Below are positions 29,138 through 38,245 of a stretch of 64,000 bases of DNA, in pieces. Source of the DNA: Poseidonocella sp. HB161398. GTDB lineage: Bacteria; Pseudomonadota; Alphaproteobacteria; Rhodobacterales; Rhodobacteraceae. The stretch is taken from positions 62,001-126,000 of the forward strand of contig NZ_VATA01000014.1 in assembly GCF_005870025.1 (NCBI RefSeq), in the 5' to 3' direction. Numbering within the stretch: the first letter of the stretch is position 1; the number at the start of each line of letters is the position of its first letter. Made by a program: the position numbers and the translations under genes. The notes under the pieces were generated by a model. The model was not told where the DNA came from and searched no databases. It worked only from the letters and a program-made list of their open reading frames with translations.

Positions 29138-30918
29138 GCGCCCGGCCCCCCATCGTTGCCGCCGAGGGGCTGAGAAAGACCTTCGAGGGCCCGGATGGCG
29201 GCGAGGTCGCGGCCCTGGACGGGCTGACCCTGCAGATGCGCCCGGGCGAGCTGACCGCGCTGGTCGGGCCCGACGGGGCGGGCAAGACGACGCTGATCCG
29301 GATGGTGGCGGGGCTCCTGAGGCCCGAGGCCGGGACGCTGCAGGTGCTGGGGCGCGACGTGACCGCCGACCCGCAGGGGGTGCAGGACCGCATCAGCTAC
29401 ATGCCGCAGCGCTTCGGGCTCTATGACGATCTCAGCGTGCAGGAGAACCTGGATCTCTATGCCGATCTGCATGGCGTGCCCGGCGAAGAGCGGCGCGAGC
29501 GCTTCGCCCGGATGCTGGAGATGACCGATCTGGCGCGCTTCACCGCGCGGCCCGCGGGCAAGCTCTCGGGCGGGATGAAGCAGAAGCTGGGGCTCGCCTG
29601 CACGCTGGTGCGCTCGCCCGAGCTCCTGCTGCTCGACGAGCCCAGCGTCGGCGTCGACCCGCTGTCGCGGCGCGACCTTTGGAAGATCGTCCAGCAGCTC
29701 GTCGACGAGGAACAGCTGAGCGTGCTGGTCAGCACCGCCTACATGGACGAGGCCGAGCGCTGCGCCCAGGTCTGGGTGCTCAACCGCGGCAAGGTGCTCG
29801 ACCGCGGCACGCCGGAGGAGCTGCGCGCCCGCGCCCGCGGCCTGACCTTCCTGGCGGTGCCGCCCGCGGGGATGCGCGCGCGCGAGCTGCAGGCGCGGAT
29901 GGTCGACGCCCCGCGCGAGGTGGTCGATGCGGTCCCGGCCGGCGGCCGGGTGCGCTTCATCCGCCAGCCCGGGGCCGACGAGGCGGCGCTCGGCACGCTC
30001 CTTGCCGGGGCCGAGCTCCTGCCGCGCGAGGAGGAGCTCGAGGACACGTTCATGATGCTGCTGCGCCAGCATGCGGCCGAGACCGCCGGCGACCCCGCCG
30101 CGGCCCCGGCGCCCGCGCCCGCGCTCGATCCCGCCCGCGGGGCGGCGCCCGCCGCCGCGGCCGGGCCGGTGATCGAGGTGCGCGACCTGGTGCGCAAGTT
30201 CGGCGATTTCACCGCCGTCGCCAGCACCTCCTTCGACGTGATGCCGGGCGAGATCTTCGGCCTTCTGGGCCCGAACGGCGCGGGCAAGACGACGACCTTC
30301 CGCATGCTCTGCGGCCTCCTTCCCGCGACCAGCGGCAAGCTCGACGTGGGCGGGCGCGACCTGCGCAGCGCCCGTGCAAGGGCCCGCGCCGGGATCGGCT
30401 ATGTCTCGCAGAAATTCGCGCTCTACGGCAATCTTTCGGTGCGCGAGAACCTGGAATTCTTCGGCGGCGCCTACGGGCTGCGCGGGCGGGCGCTGAAGGC
30501 CCGCGTCGCCGCCGCGCTGGAGGAGTTCGAGCTTGATCCCGGGGCGCGCAGCGGCGACCTGCCCGCGGGCTACAAGCAGCGGCTGGCGATGGCGGCGGGG
30601 CTGCTGCACCAGCCGGGGATCCTCTTTCTCGACGAGCCGACGAGCGGCATCGACCCGCTGGCGCGGCGCGCCTTCTGGCGGACGATCACCGCGCTCTCGG
30701 CGCAGGGCGTGACGGTGATCGTCACCACCCATTTCATGGAAGAGGCCGAGTACTGCGACCGGATCGCCATCCAGGACGCGGGCGAGATGCTGATCATCGG
30801 CACCCCGCGCGAGGTGCGCGCCGAGGCCGGGACGGCCGGCACCGACATGAACGCCGCCTTCATCGGCATCGTCGAGCAGGCGCGGGCCCGGCGGCGGGAC
30901 GCGGAGGCGGCGGCATGA
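29134..30918 (+). CDS. ABC exporter ATPase with two nucleotide-binding domains (YbhF type)
   Basis: A 594-residue protein with two complete ATP-binding cassettes. First: Walker A GPDGAGKTT, signature LSGGMKQK, Walker B LLLLDEPSVG. Second: Walker A GPNGAGKTT, a degenerate signature at LPAGYKQRL, Walker B ILFLDEPTSG. A proline- and alanine-rich linker (about residues 310-345) joins them. The GTG start overlaps the adaptor gene by 4 bases. As in YbhF, one polypeptide supplies both cassettes for the two permeases downstream. The second signature lacks the usual LSGG, so the two ATP sites are probably unequal. Confidence 0.94.
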   Translation: MSARPPIVAAEGLRKTFEGPDGGEVAALDGLTLQMRPGELTALVGPDGAGKTTLIRMVAGLLRPEAGTLQVLGRDVTADPQGVQDRISYMPQRFGLYDDLSVQENLDLYADLHGVPGEERRERFARMLEMTDLARFTARPAGKLSGGMKQKLGLACTLVRSPELLLLDEPSVGVDPLSRRDLWKIVQQLVDEEQLSVLVSTAYMDEAERCAQVWVLNRGKVLDRGTPEELRARARGLTFLAVPPAGMRARELQARMVDAPREVVDAVPAGGRVRFIRQPGADEAALGTLLAGAELLPREEELEDTFMMLLRQHAAETAGDPAAAPAPAPALDPARGAAPAAAAGPVIEVRDLVRKFGDFTAVASTSFDVMPGEIFGLLGPNGAGKTTTFRMLCGLLPATSGKLDVGGRDLRSARARARAGIGYVSQKFALYGNLSVRENLEFFGGAYGLRGRALKARVAAALEEFELDPGARSGDLPAGYKQRLAMAAGLLHQPGILFLDEPTSGIDPLARRAFWRTITALSAQGVTVIVTTHFMEEAEYCDRIAIQDAGEMLIIGTPREVRAEAGTAGTDMNAAFIGIVEQARARRRDAEAAA

Positions 30919-32045
30919 GGCTGTCCGGCACGCTCTCGCGCCTTGCCGCGCTGACCCGCAAGGAGACCCGGCAGATGCTGCGCGACCGCAGCAACCTGAT
31001 GGTCGGCTTCCTGCTTCCCTTGGTGCTGATCCTGCTCTTCGGCTACGGGCTGTCCTTCGACGTCAAGGATGCCCGCATCGCGGTGGTGATGCAGAACGAC
31101 TCGCTGCCCGCGCGCGAGGCGGCGATGGGGCTGACCGGCTCGGACTACCTCTCGCCGGTCTGGATCCACTCGATGCAGCAGGCCGAGGAGATGATGATGG
31201 CCGGCGAGGTCGACGCGATCCTGCGGGTGCCGCACGACTTCCTGCGCCAGCTCGCGCTCGGCGACGCGCGGGTGCAGCTGATCCTCAACGGCGTCGACTC
31301 GAACACCGCCAGCTCGGTGGAAAGCTATGTCAGCGGCGCGCTCGCCGTGCCCTTCGCCCAGCTCGCCGACCGCCGGGGCGGCAAGGCGGCGTCTTCGGGC
31401 CAGGCGGTGATCGTGCAGCGCACCTGGTTCAACGAGCCGGGCGAGAGCACCTGGTTTCTGGTGCCCGGGCTGATCGTGCTGATCCTGACGCTGGTCGGCG
31501 CGCTCCTGACCTCGCTTCTGGTCGCGCGGGAATGGGAGCGGGGCACGATGGAGTCGCTCTTCGTCACCCCGGTCCGGCCGCTGGAGCTGGTGCTGTCGAA
31601 GCTCGCCCCCTACATGGTGATCGGCGCGATCGACCTGGCCATGTGCCTGGCGACGGCGCGCTGGCTCTTCGAGGTGCCGATGCGCGGGTCGCTCGCCGCC
31701 ATTGTCGGGGTCTCGATGCTCTACCTGCTGGTCTCGCTGTCGCTGGGGCTCCTGATCTCGGCGGCGATGCGCAACCAGTTCGCCGCCAGCCAGCTGGCGC
31801 TGCTGACCAGCTTCATGCCGGCGATCATGCTCTCGGGCTTCGTCTTCGACCTGCGCAACGTGCCGGTGGTGATCCAGGTCGTGTCGCAGTTCCTGCCCGC
31901 CACCCATTTCATGGGGCTGATCAAGACGCTTTTCATGGCCGGCGACAACTGGCCCGAGATCTGGCGCACCAGCGCGATCCTCGCGCTCTATGCCGTCATC
32001 CTGATCGCGCTGACCCGCCGCGCGCTGAAGAAGAAGCTGGACTGA
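30915..32045 (+). CDS. ABC-2 type permease (YbhS type)
   Basis: A 376-residue integral membrane protein with an N-terminal helix (NLMVGFLLPLVLILLFGYGL), a long periplasmic domain of about 140 residues, and five helices in the C-terminal half. The segment EWERGTMESLFVTPVRPLELVLSKLAPY is the ABC-2 family mark that contacts the ATPase. It overlaps the ATPase gene by 4 bases and is followed 4 bases later by a second permease of the same kind; the two probably form a heterodimer. Confidence 0.93.
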   Translation: MRLSGTLSRLAALTRKETRQMLRDRSNLMVGFLLPLVLILLFGYGLSFDVKDARIAVVMQNDSLPAREAAMGLTGSDYLSPVWIHSMQQAEEMMMAGEVDAILRVPHDFLRQLALGDARVQLILNGVDSNTASSVESYVSGALAVPFAQLADRRGGKAASSGQAVIVQRTWFNEPGESTWFLVPGLIVLILTLVGALLTSLLVAREWERGTMESLFVTPVRPLELVLSKLAPYMVIGAIDLAMCLATARWLFEVPMRGSLAAIVGVSMLYLLVSLSLGLLISAAMRNQFAASQLALLTSFMPAIMLSGFVFDLRNVPVVIQVVSQFLPATHFMGLIKTLFMAGDNWPEIWRTSAILALYAVILIALTRRALKKKLD

Positions 32046-32049
32046 GCCC

Positions 32050-33162
32050 ATGGCCGGAGCCCTCGCCTATCTCGCCCAGATCCTGTTCCTGATCCGCAAG
32101 GAGCTGCGCGACCTCTTCAAGGACCGCTCCAGCCGGGCGCTGCTGATCGCCCCGGCGATCATCCAGTCGCTGCTCTTCGGCTATGGCGGCACCTTCGACC
32201 TGACCCATGTGCCCTATGCGCTGCTCGACCAGAGCCGCGGCAGCGCCTCGCGCGAGCTGGTCGCGCGGCTCGACGGCACCGGCGTCTTCGAGCGCGAGGC
32301 GACGCTGTCGAGCGCCAGCCAGATCGCCGGGCAGATCGATGCCGGGCGGGTGCTGCTGGCGGTGTCGATCCCGCCGGATTTCGAGACGCTGCTGGCGGCG
32401 GGCAGCGAGGCGCCGGTGCAGGTGATCCTCGACGGGCGGAACTCGGCCACGGCCAGCGCCGCGGCGGGCTATGTCGCCTCGGTCGTGGCCGCCTTCAATG
32501 CCGAGCGCGGCAATGCCCCGGCGGTGACCATCGACCGGCGCGCCTGGTTCAACCCCAACCTGCAGTCGCGCTGGAACCTGATGCCCGCGCTGATCGCGGC
32601 GCTGAGCATGCTGCAGACGCTGATGCTCTCGGCCATGTCGGTGGCGCGCGAGCGCGAGCAGGGCACCTTCGACCAGCTCCTCGTCACGCCGCTGACGCCC
32701 ACGCAGATCCTGATCGGCAAGGCGCTGCCCACGATGGCGGTGGGCATCCTGCAATCGACGCTGATCTTCCTGGTGATCCTGTTCTGGTTCCGCATCCCGA
32801 TCAGCGGCTCGGTGCCGCTGCTCTACCTGGGCCTGGCCAGCTTCACCCTGGCCTCGGTCGGCATCGGCCTGTCGATCTCGGCGGTGTCGCTGAACATGCA
32901 GCAGGCGATGCTCTACACCTTCCTGCTGGTGATGCCGCTGATGCTGCTGTCGGGGATGATCACGCCGGTCGCCAACATGCCCGAGATCCTGCAGATCGCC
33001 ACCTATGCCAATCCGCTGCGCTTCGGCATCGACCTGGTGCGGCGGGTCTACCTTGAGGGCGCGGGCCTGTCGGACATCGCCTTCGACTTCGTGCCGCTGC
33101 TGTGCATCGCGGCGGTGACGCTGCCGCTGGCGGCCTGGCTCTTCCGCAACCGCCTGTCATGA
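32050..33162 (+). CDS. ABC-2 type permease (YbhR type)
   Basis: A 370-residue paralogue of the previous protein, with the same layout: N-terminal helix (RALLIAPAIIQSLLFGYGG), periplasmic domain, then five helices. It has the ABC-2 segment EREQGTFDQLLVTPLTPTQILIGKALP. Last gene of the exporter operon. In E. coli the homologous system is linked to drug tolerance (cefoperazone, chloramphenicol) and sodium efflux; the substrate here is unknown. Confidence 0.93.
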   Translation: MAGALAYLAQILFLIRKELRDLFKDRSSRALLIAPAIIQSLLFGYGGTFDLTHVPYALLDQSRGSASRELVARLDGTGVFEREATLSSASQIAGQIDAGRVLLAVSIPPDFETLLAAGSEAPVQVILDGRNSATASAAAGYVASVVAAFNAERGNAPAVTIDRRAWFNPNLQSRWNLMPALIAALSMLQTLMLSAMSVAREREQGTFDQLLVTPLTPTQILIGKALPTMAVGILQSTLIFLVILFWFRIPISGSVPLLYLGLASFTLASVGIGLSISAVSLNMQQAMLYTFLLVMPLMLLSGMITPVANMPEILQIATYANPLRFGIDLVRRVYLEGAGLSDIAFDFVPLLCIAAVTLPLAAWLFRNRLS

Positions 33163-33164
33163 GG

Positions 33165-33190
33165 GGCGCGGCCCGGGACGGGGCCGCGCC
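33165..33190. terminator. Bidirectional terminator between convergent operons
   Basis: GGCGCGGCCC (33165-33174) and GGGCCGCGCC (33181-33190) form a perfect 10-base stem with a 6-base loop in the 34-base gap between the permease stop and the convergent binding protein stop. Confidence 0.7.
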
Positions 33191-33196
33191 GGGGGC

Positions 33197-34453
33197 TCAG
33201 TTGCTCAGCTCGGCATCGATCGAGGCGATGTCGGATTCGAGCCGCGCATAGGTGTCCTCCAGCGACATCTCGCCGACGATCAGCTGGGTCATGCGCTGGA
33301 CGATGGAGGACTGCACCGCCTGGATGCCGGGGAAGGCCGACCATTCGCGGATCTCGTCGGTGACATTCGGCGCGTTGCGGGCGAAGACCTTCATCGCCTC
33401 GGCCGCGCTGGGATCGTCGAGCTGGTATTCCAGGTCCTGGATATTGGCGCCGGGGATGATGATGAAGCGCTCGGCCAGCTCGCGCACGACCTTCTCGGAG
33501 CCGAGGAACTCCACCAGCTTGGCGACCGCCTCGGGGTGGTCGGTGGTGTTGAAGGCCGCCAGGAAGGTGCCGCCGGGCATCGGCACGCAGCCGCCCGGCC
33601 CGCAGGGCGCGTCCAGCACCGTCCATTCGAAATCCTGGCCGATCTTGGCCCGGAACGGGTTCACCATCCAGTTTCCCGCGAAATAGGTGGCGACATTGGC
33701 ATCGACGAACTCGTCGCCCATGTTCTTGTAGCGCGACCCACCCGCGGCGCCCCACATCTCCTTCGGGAAGGCGCCCTCCTGGGTCCAGCGGTACATGTCG
33801 GCGATATAGGCCTTGGCCGCGTCGTCGGGGAAGGCCAGGTGCCCGTCCACCTCGTAATGCGCGCCATAGGAGAAGGCCGGGCCGGTGAAGCGGTGGCCCG
33901 AGCGGTCCATGGTGAAGGGGATGTCGATCCCGGTCGCGTCCGCCACGCGCTGCGAGGCCTCGACGATCTCGTCCAGCGTCGCGCCGGGCTCGGGCAGCGG
34001 CTCGCCCGCCTGCTCCCACAGCGTCTTGTTGACGAAAGGCAGGTTCAGCGTCTGCGACAGCATGAAGCCGCCGATCTTGTCCGCGGGCGCATCCGCGGTC
34101 TTCAGCAGGTTCAGCGTGCTGCCATGGAGCGCGGCGAAGCCGTCGGGATCGGCCATGTAGGGCCGCAGGTCCAGCGTGTAGCGCATCAGCCCGTGATCGG
34201 CGATCTTCGCCAGATCCGGCCCCTCGCCCACGGCGAGCTGCAAGGGCAGCTGCTCGACCAGCTGGGAATAGCCGGCGGTGATGAACTCCACCTCGATATC
34301 GGGATTGGCGGCTTCGAACTCGTCCACCAGCTCTCCCATCCGCTCGATATAGGCGGGGTCGTCATCGGTGAAGGCGAAGCTGATCGTGTCCTTGGCGGCG
34401 GCAGCCCCGGCCAGAAGGGCCAGGGTGCTCGCGGCGGTCGCAAGCTTGAGCAT
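33197..34453 (-). CDS. Sugar ABC transporter substrate-binding protein (family 1)
   Basis: A 418-residue extracellular solute-binding protein for oligosaccharides. I chose the ATG at 34453 because AGGGAGGAATAC lies upstream and the protein then begins with a signal peptide (MLKLATAASTLALLAGAAAA). The mature part starts KDTISFAF and has the typical TAGYSQLVEQLPLQLAVGEGPDL region. It is divergent from the enzyme and ATPase/permease genes at 34587-41418, which have no binding protein of their own, so it should serve them. Probable ligands are unsaturated galacturonide-rhamnose fragments, given the GH105 gene. A LacI-type site lies just upstream of its ribosome binding site. Confidence 0.92.
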   Translation of the reverse strand: MLKLATAASTLALLAGAAAAKDTISFAFTDDDPAYIERMGELVDEFEAANPDIEVEFITAGYSQLVEQLPLQLAVGEGPDLAKIADHGLMRYTLDLRPYMADPDGFAALHGSTLNLLKTADAPADKIGGFMLSQTLNLPFVNKTLWEQAGEPLPEPGATLDEIVEASQRVADATGIDIPFTMDRSGHRFTGPAFSYGAHYEVDGHLAFPDDAAKAYIADMYRWTQEGAFPKEMWGAAGGSRYKNMGDEFVDANVATYFAGNWMVNPFRAKIGQDFEWTVLDAPCGPGGCVPMPGGTFLAAFNTTDHPEAVAKLVEFLGSEKVVRELAERFIIIPGANIQDLEYQLDDPSAAEAMKVFARNAPNVTDEIREWSAFPGIQAVQSSIVQRMTQLIVGEMSLEDTYARLESDIASIDAELSN

Positions 34454-34470
34454 GTATTCCTCCCTAGTGC

Positions 34471-34486
34471 GCAAAAAGTTTCGCAA
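34471..34486. promoter_or_regulatory. Operator-like repeat, copy 1 (LacI-type)
   Basis: GCAAAAAGTTTCGCAA; with the preceding bases it reads TGCGCAAA then TTTCGCA, an imperfect palindrome typical of LacI-family operators. It abuts the ribosome binding site of the binding protein gene. A nearly identical copy is at 34601-34616. The LacI regulator at 41420 is the obvious candidate to bind both. Confidence 0.6.
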
Positions 34487-34586
34487 CACATCTGGACAAT
34501 TGTGCAAAGCTGTGGCTGTGTCAACGCCATTGTGGCGCTTAACTGCTGTTTCATTGCGGCAGTGCAGCGTAGGGAGGAGACCATCT

Positions 34587-37139
34587 GTGCAACGTGTAGA
34601 GCAAAAAGTTGCGCAATTGCAGCCAGATCCCGTCTGGTGGCCTTTGCGTGCGGGCGAGTCGCTGAACCGCTGGCTGGTGACGGCGCCCGAGTCCGAGATA
34701 TATCCCGGGGTGGCGCGGCCGCATCCGGACCAGGTGGACTACCGCTTCGTCAATGGCTGGGTGGCGACCGGCGACCTGCCCTGCCGCGAGGCCTTCCGCA
34801 AGCTGCTGCCGCGGCTCGACCCGGTTCCGCCCGCGGCCGCGGCCTTCTCCGAGGTCTATCTGGGCGGCGAGAACCCGCGGGTCGACTTCACCACCTTCTG
34901 CTTCCGCCCGACCCGCATCGCCCGCTTCGCCCGCGCGCTGGTCCGCGCCGACGAGGCGCAGAGCGCGGGATTCGAGATCGAGACCTGCGGCGCCGTCCAT
35001 GTCTGGCTCGACGGCCGCAAGGTGGCGGTGCACCAGCCGCTCGACCGCAACATCCCGCACACCGCGCGGATCGACCTGGCCCTGCCCGCGGGCGTCAGCG
35101 AGATCACCGTGCGGCTCGAGGATCTGCACGAGCGCGACACCAGCTGCTTCTTCCGGCTGGGCCTGGTCTCGGGCCAGGGGCTCTCGGCGGGGATCCGCGC
35201 CGATGTCGATCCCGCGCGGCTGAAGGATGTCGAGAAGACGCTGGCGGCCCTGCGCACCACGCGGCTCTTCCACCAGGAGGGCAAACTGGCTGTGGTCTGC
35301 GACCACGGCCCCGCCGAGCCGGTCGAGGTGGTGCTGCATGACGGCCAGTCCGCCGATGGCAGCGCGACGATGAACGTGCTGGCCGACCGGCTGCCGCTGC
35401 CGGGCCCGGTGCGCTTCACCGTCACCCGGGCGGGCGAGGTGCACGAGCTGTTCGATGTCGCCGGGATCCCGCCGGGCTGCTACGCGCTGTCCTTCTCGGT
35501 CGAGGCCGGGGCGGTGCGGCTGCAATCCGGGCTCGGCACCACGATCATGGGCGATGTCGCGCGGCTCGGCGGCGCGGATCTGGCGGCCCGCAAGGCCGAG
35601 GCCCGCACCCGCATCGCCGCGGAACCCGGCACCAGCATCTCCCGCGCGCTGCTCCTTTTGCAGGAAGGCGGCGCCGAGGAGGAGGTCGCGCGCATCTTCC
35701 GCCACACCCTGACCGGCATCGACGAGCGGCATGACTGCGCCGATTTCTGGATCCTGCCGCTGATCTGGGCCTGGCGCGACCATGCGGGCAGCGGCCTGCC
35801 GCAGCCGCTCTGGGACGAGGTCCGCCGCGCGATCCTGAATTTCCGCTACTGGCTCGACGAGCCGGGCAATGACGTGATGTGGTTCTGGAGCGAGAACCAC
35901 GCCTTCTGCTTCCATGTCGCGCAGTTCCTGGCGGGCGACACCTTCCCCGGCGAGGTCTTCCCAAATAGCGGCCGCACCGGCGCCGGGCACCGCGAGGCCG
36001 CCCGCGCGCGGCTGCACCGCTGGTTCGACTCGGTCGAGGATCACGGCCTCGCCGAGTGGAATTCCTCCTGCTACTACCCGATCGACCTGCTCGGCCTCTT
36101 CACGCTGGAGGCCTGCAGCCCCGATGCCGGCCTGAAGGCGCGGGCGAAGGCGCTGATCGACTCGATCTTCGTGATGACCGCGCTGCATTCGCTCGACGGC
36201 ATGCCCGTCGGCAGCCAGGGCCGGGTCTACGAGAAGGAGCTGTTTGCCGGGCCCGCCACGGAACTTGGCGCCGTCGCCGCCATCGCCTTCGGCGGCATCT
36301 GGTGCCCGGGCCATGAGCGCGCCGCCGCGCTCTTCGCGGTCTCGGACTACGCGCCGCCAGCCGCCTGTAGCGCGCTGCACCGGCTCGAGGGCCATGACCG
36401 GCTGGAGGCGCGCTATGTGCAGGGGCTGAACCAGAACGCCAAGCTGGCGCTGTGGAAGACCGCCGCCGTGCAGCTATCCGCAGTGACCGGCCACCGCACC
36501 GGCGATCCCGGCCACCAGCAGCATGTCGCGGAGATCCAGTTCGCCGCCCATCCGCTGGCGCGCAGCTGGATCAGCCATCCCGGCGAGCTGAAGGTCTGGG
36601 GCGGCGGGCGGCCCTCCTACTGGATGGCCAACGGCACCGTGCCGCGGGTCTGCATGGCGGGCAATGCCGCCGCGCTGGTCTACGATCTCGACCGCCACGC
36701 CCATCCGGTGCGCTTCACCCATCTCTTCGCCCCGGCCGAGCTGCTGGACGACTGCACCGGCGAGGGCCAGTGGCTCTTCCAGCGCATCGGCGAGGGCTAT
36801 GCCGCGATCTGGGCCTCCGCGCCGATGGAGCGGCTGGAGACCGGGCTCTACAAGGGCCAGGAATGGCGCTGCCACGGCGCGCAGGCGGGCTGGCTGATGG
36901 TCGCGGGATCCGCCGCAACCCATGGCAGCTTCGCCGGTTTCCGCGACGCCGCCCTGGCGCTTGCCCCGGCCTTCGACGCCGCGGCGCTGCGGCTCGACTG
37001 GCAGGCGGACGGCGCGCGCCTTTCGGCCAGCTTCTCCGGGGGGCTCCTGCGCGACGGCGCGGCAGAGCCCTTCGCCCCCCTTTCCGTCACCCCGCATGCC
37101 GGCTTCGACGGCGCCCCCCTCAAAGCTGTGGAGTTCTGA
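34587..37139 (+). CDS. Large unrecognised enzyme, probably carbohydrate-active
   Basis: An 850-residue protein that I cannot place in a family. The start is a GTG with GGGAGGAG 7 bases upstream (reading QRVEQKVAQLQPDPVWWPL). About residues 60-270 look strand-rich. About 330-620 is helical with many aromatic residues and resembles an alpha/alpha barrel: FWILPLIWAWRDHAG, DVMWFWSENHAFCFHVAQF, EWNSSCYYPIDLLGLF. The last 200 residues are strand-rich again. There is no signal peptide. It overlaps nothing but abuts the GH105 gene (stop 37139, next start 37140), so it probably acts in the cytoplasm on the same imported oligosaccharide. A new hydrolase or lyase is my inference. The SENHAF and EWNSSCYYP stretches are candidates for the active site. 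Confidence 0.7.
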   Translation: MQRVEQKVAQLQPDPVWWPLRAGESLNRWLVTAPESEIYPGVARPHPDQVDYRFVNGWVATGDLPCREAFRKLLPRLDPVPPAAAAFSEVYLGGENPRVDFTTFCFRPTRIARFARALVRADEAQSAGFEIETCGAVHVWLDGRKVAVHQPLDRNIPHTARIDLALPAGVSEITVRLEDLHERDTSCFFRLGLVSGQGLSAGIRADVDPARLKDVEKTLAALRTTRLFHQEGKLAVVCDHGPAEPVEVVLHDGQSADGSATMNVLADRLPLPGPVRFTVTRAGEVHELFDVAGIPPGCYALSFSVEAGAVRLQSGLGTTIMGDVARLGGADLAARKAEARTRIAAEPGTSISRALLLLQEGGAEEEVARIFRHTLTGIDERHDCADFWILPLIWAWRDHAGSGLPQPLWDEVRRAILNFRYWLDEPGNDVMWFWSENHAFCFHVAQFLAGDTFPGEVFPNSGRTGAGHREAARARLHRWFDSVEDHGLAEWNSSCYYPIDLLGLFTLEACSPDAGLKARAKALIDSIFVMTALHSLDGMPVGSQGRVYEKELFAGPATELGAVAAIAFGGIWCPGHERAAALFAVSDYAPPAACSALHRLEGHDRLEARYVQGLNQNAKLALWKTAAVQLSAVTGHRTGDPGHQQHVAEIQFAAHPLARSWISHPGELKVWGGGRPSYWMANGTVPRVCMAGNAAALVYDLDRHAHPVRFTHLFAPAELLDDCTGEGQWLFQRIGEGYAAIWASAPMERLETGLYKGQEWRCHGAQAGWLMVAGSAATHGSFAGFRDAALALAPAFDAAALRLDWQADGARLSASFSGGLLRDGAAEPFAPLSVTPHAGFDGAPLKAVEF
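34601..34616. promoter_or_regulatory. Operator-like repeat, copy 2 (LacI-type)
   Basis: GCAAAAAGTTGCGCAA, differing from copy 1 at one base and exactly 130 bases from it. It contains the perfect palindrome TTGCGCAA. It lies inside the first codons of the 34587 gene. Two copies flanking the divergent promoters would allow DNA looping by one regulator. Confidence 0.6.
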
Positions 37140-38222
37140 ATGACCTATCACGCCAATCTGGATACCGCCTCTGCCATCGCCGCGCTGTCGCGCGGGTTCC
37201 GGCGGCTCAAGGGCATCGGCGACGAGGGCGCCGCCCCCGGTGACGAGATTGATTTCGACGAATGGGACTGGGAGGTCGGCGTCGGGCTCTATGGCGAGTT
37301 CCGCCGCGCCGAGGCCGAGGGCGACGAGGCGGCGATGGACCGGCTGGGGCGCTGGTACGACCGCCAGATCGCCCGCGGCCTGCCGCGCCGCCAGGTGAAT
37401 TCCACCGCGCCGATGCTGGCGCTGTCGCTGCTGGCAGAGCGCCGCCCCAGCCGCGCGGACTGGCGGGAGATCATCCGCGACTGGGCGGACTGGCTGCATA
37501 CGCAGATGCCGAAGACCGAGGAGGGCGGCTACCAGCACACCGTGAAAGAGCGCGACAATGACGGCCAGCTCTGGGACGACACGCTGGTCATGGCGGTGCT
37601 CTTCGTCGCCCAGGCCGGGAAGCTCCTGGAACGCGCCGACTGGATCGAGGACGCGCATTACCAGTATCTCGCGCATATCCGCTTTCTCGGCGACCGCGAA
37701 AGCGGGCTCTTCTACCATGGCTGGACCTTCATCGGGCGGCACAGCTATGCCCGCGCGCTCTGGGCCCGCGGCAATGCCTGGGTGACGATCGCCATCCCCG
37801 AGCTCTTCCGCATCTGCCCGCCCACGGGCGCGGTCGCGCGCTACCTGCGCGAGGTCTACCTGACCCAGGTCCGCGCGCTGGCGGCGCTGCAGAATGGCGA
37901 GGGGCTGTTCCACACGCTGCTCGACGATCCGGCAAGCCCGGTCGAGGCCTCGGGCACGGCGGGGATCGCCTATGGCGTTCTGGCGGGTCGGCGCGAGGGG
38001 CTGATCGGGGCCGAGGAGGCCCGCATCGTCGAGCGCGCCCTGCCCGCGATCCTGGCGCGGATCGACGGCGACGGCTTCCTCGGCGATGTCTCGGACGGCA
38101 CGCCGATGGGCGACACGCTGGAGTTCTACCGGCGGATCCCGAACCTGCCGACACCCTACGGCCAGGCATTGGGGAGCCTGTTTCTCATGGAATGCGAGCG
38201 CGCCGCGCAGTCGGCGCGCTGA
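37140..38222 (+). CDS. GH105 family unsaturated rhamnogalacturonyl hydrolase (YteR-like)
   Basis: A 360-residue (alpha/alpha)6-barrel enzyme of glycoside hydrolase families 88/105. Family segments are WDDTLVMAVLFVAQAGKLL (with the catalytic Asp region) and WARGNAWVTIAIPELF, the WxRGNGW mark. It lacks a signal peptide, as for YteR, which acts in the cytoplasm. YteR-type enzymes remove the 4,5-unsaturated galacturonate left at the end of rhamnogalacturonan fragments by polysaccharide lyases. Located between the unrecognised 850-residue enzyme and the importer ATPase. Confidence 0.88.
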   Translation: MTYHANLDTASAIAALSRGFRRLKGIGDEGAAPGDEIDFDEWDWEVGVGLYGEFRRAEAEGDEAAMDRLGRWYDRQIARGLPRRQVNSTAPMLALSLLAERRPSRADWREIIRDWADWLHTQMPKTEEGGYQHTVKERDNDGQLWDDTLVMAVLFVAQAGKLLERADWIEDAHYQYLAHIRFLGDRESGLFYHGWTFIGRHSYARALWARGNAWVTIAIPELFRICPPTGAVARYLREVYLTQVRALAALQNGEGLFHTLLDDPASPVEASGTAGIAYGVLAGRREGLIGAEEARIVERALPAILARIDGDGFLGDVSDGTPMGDTLEFYRRIPNLPTPYGQALGSLFLMECERAAQSAR

Positions 38223-38245
38223 CCGGAACGAGGGAGGAGAGGACA

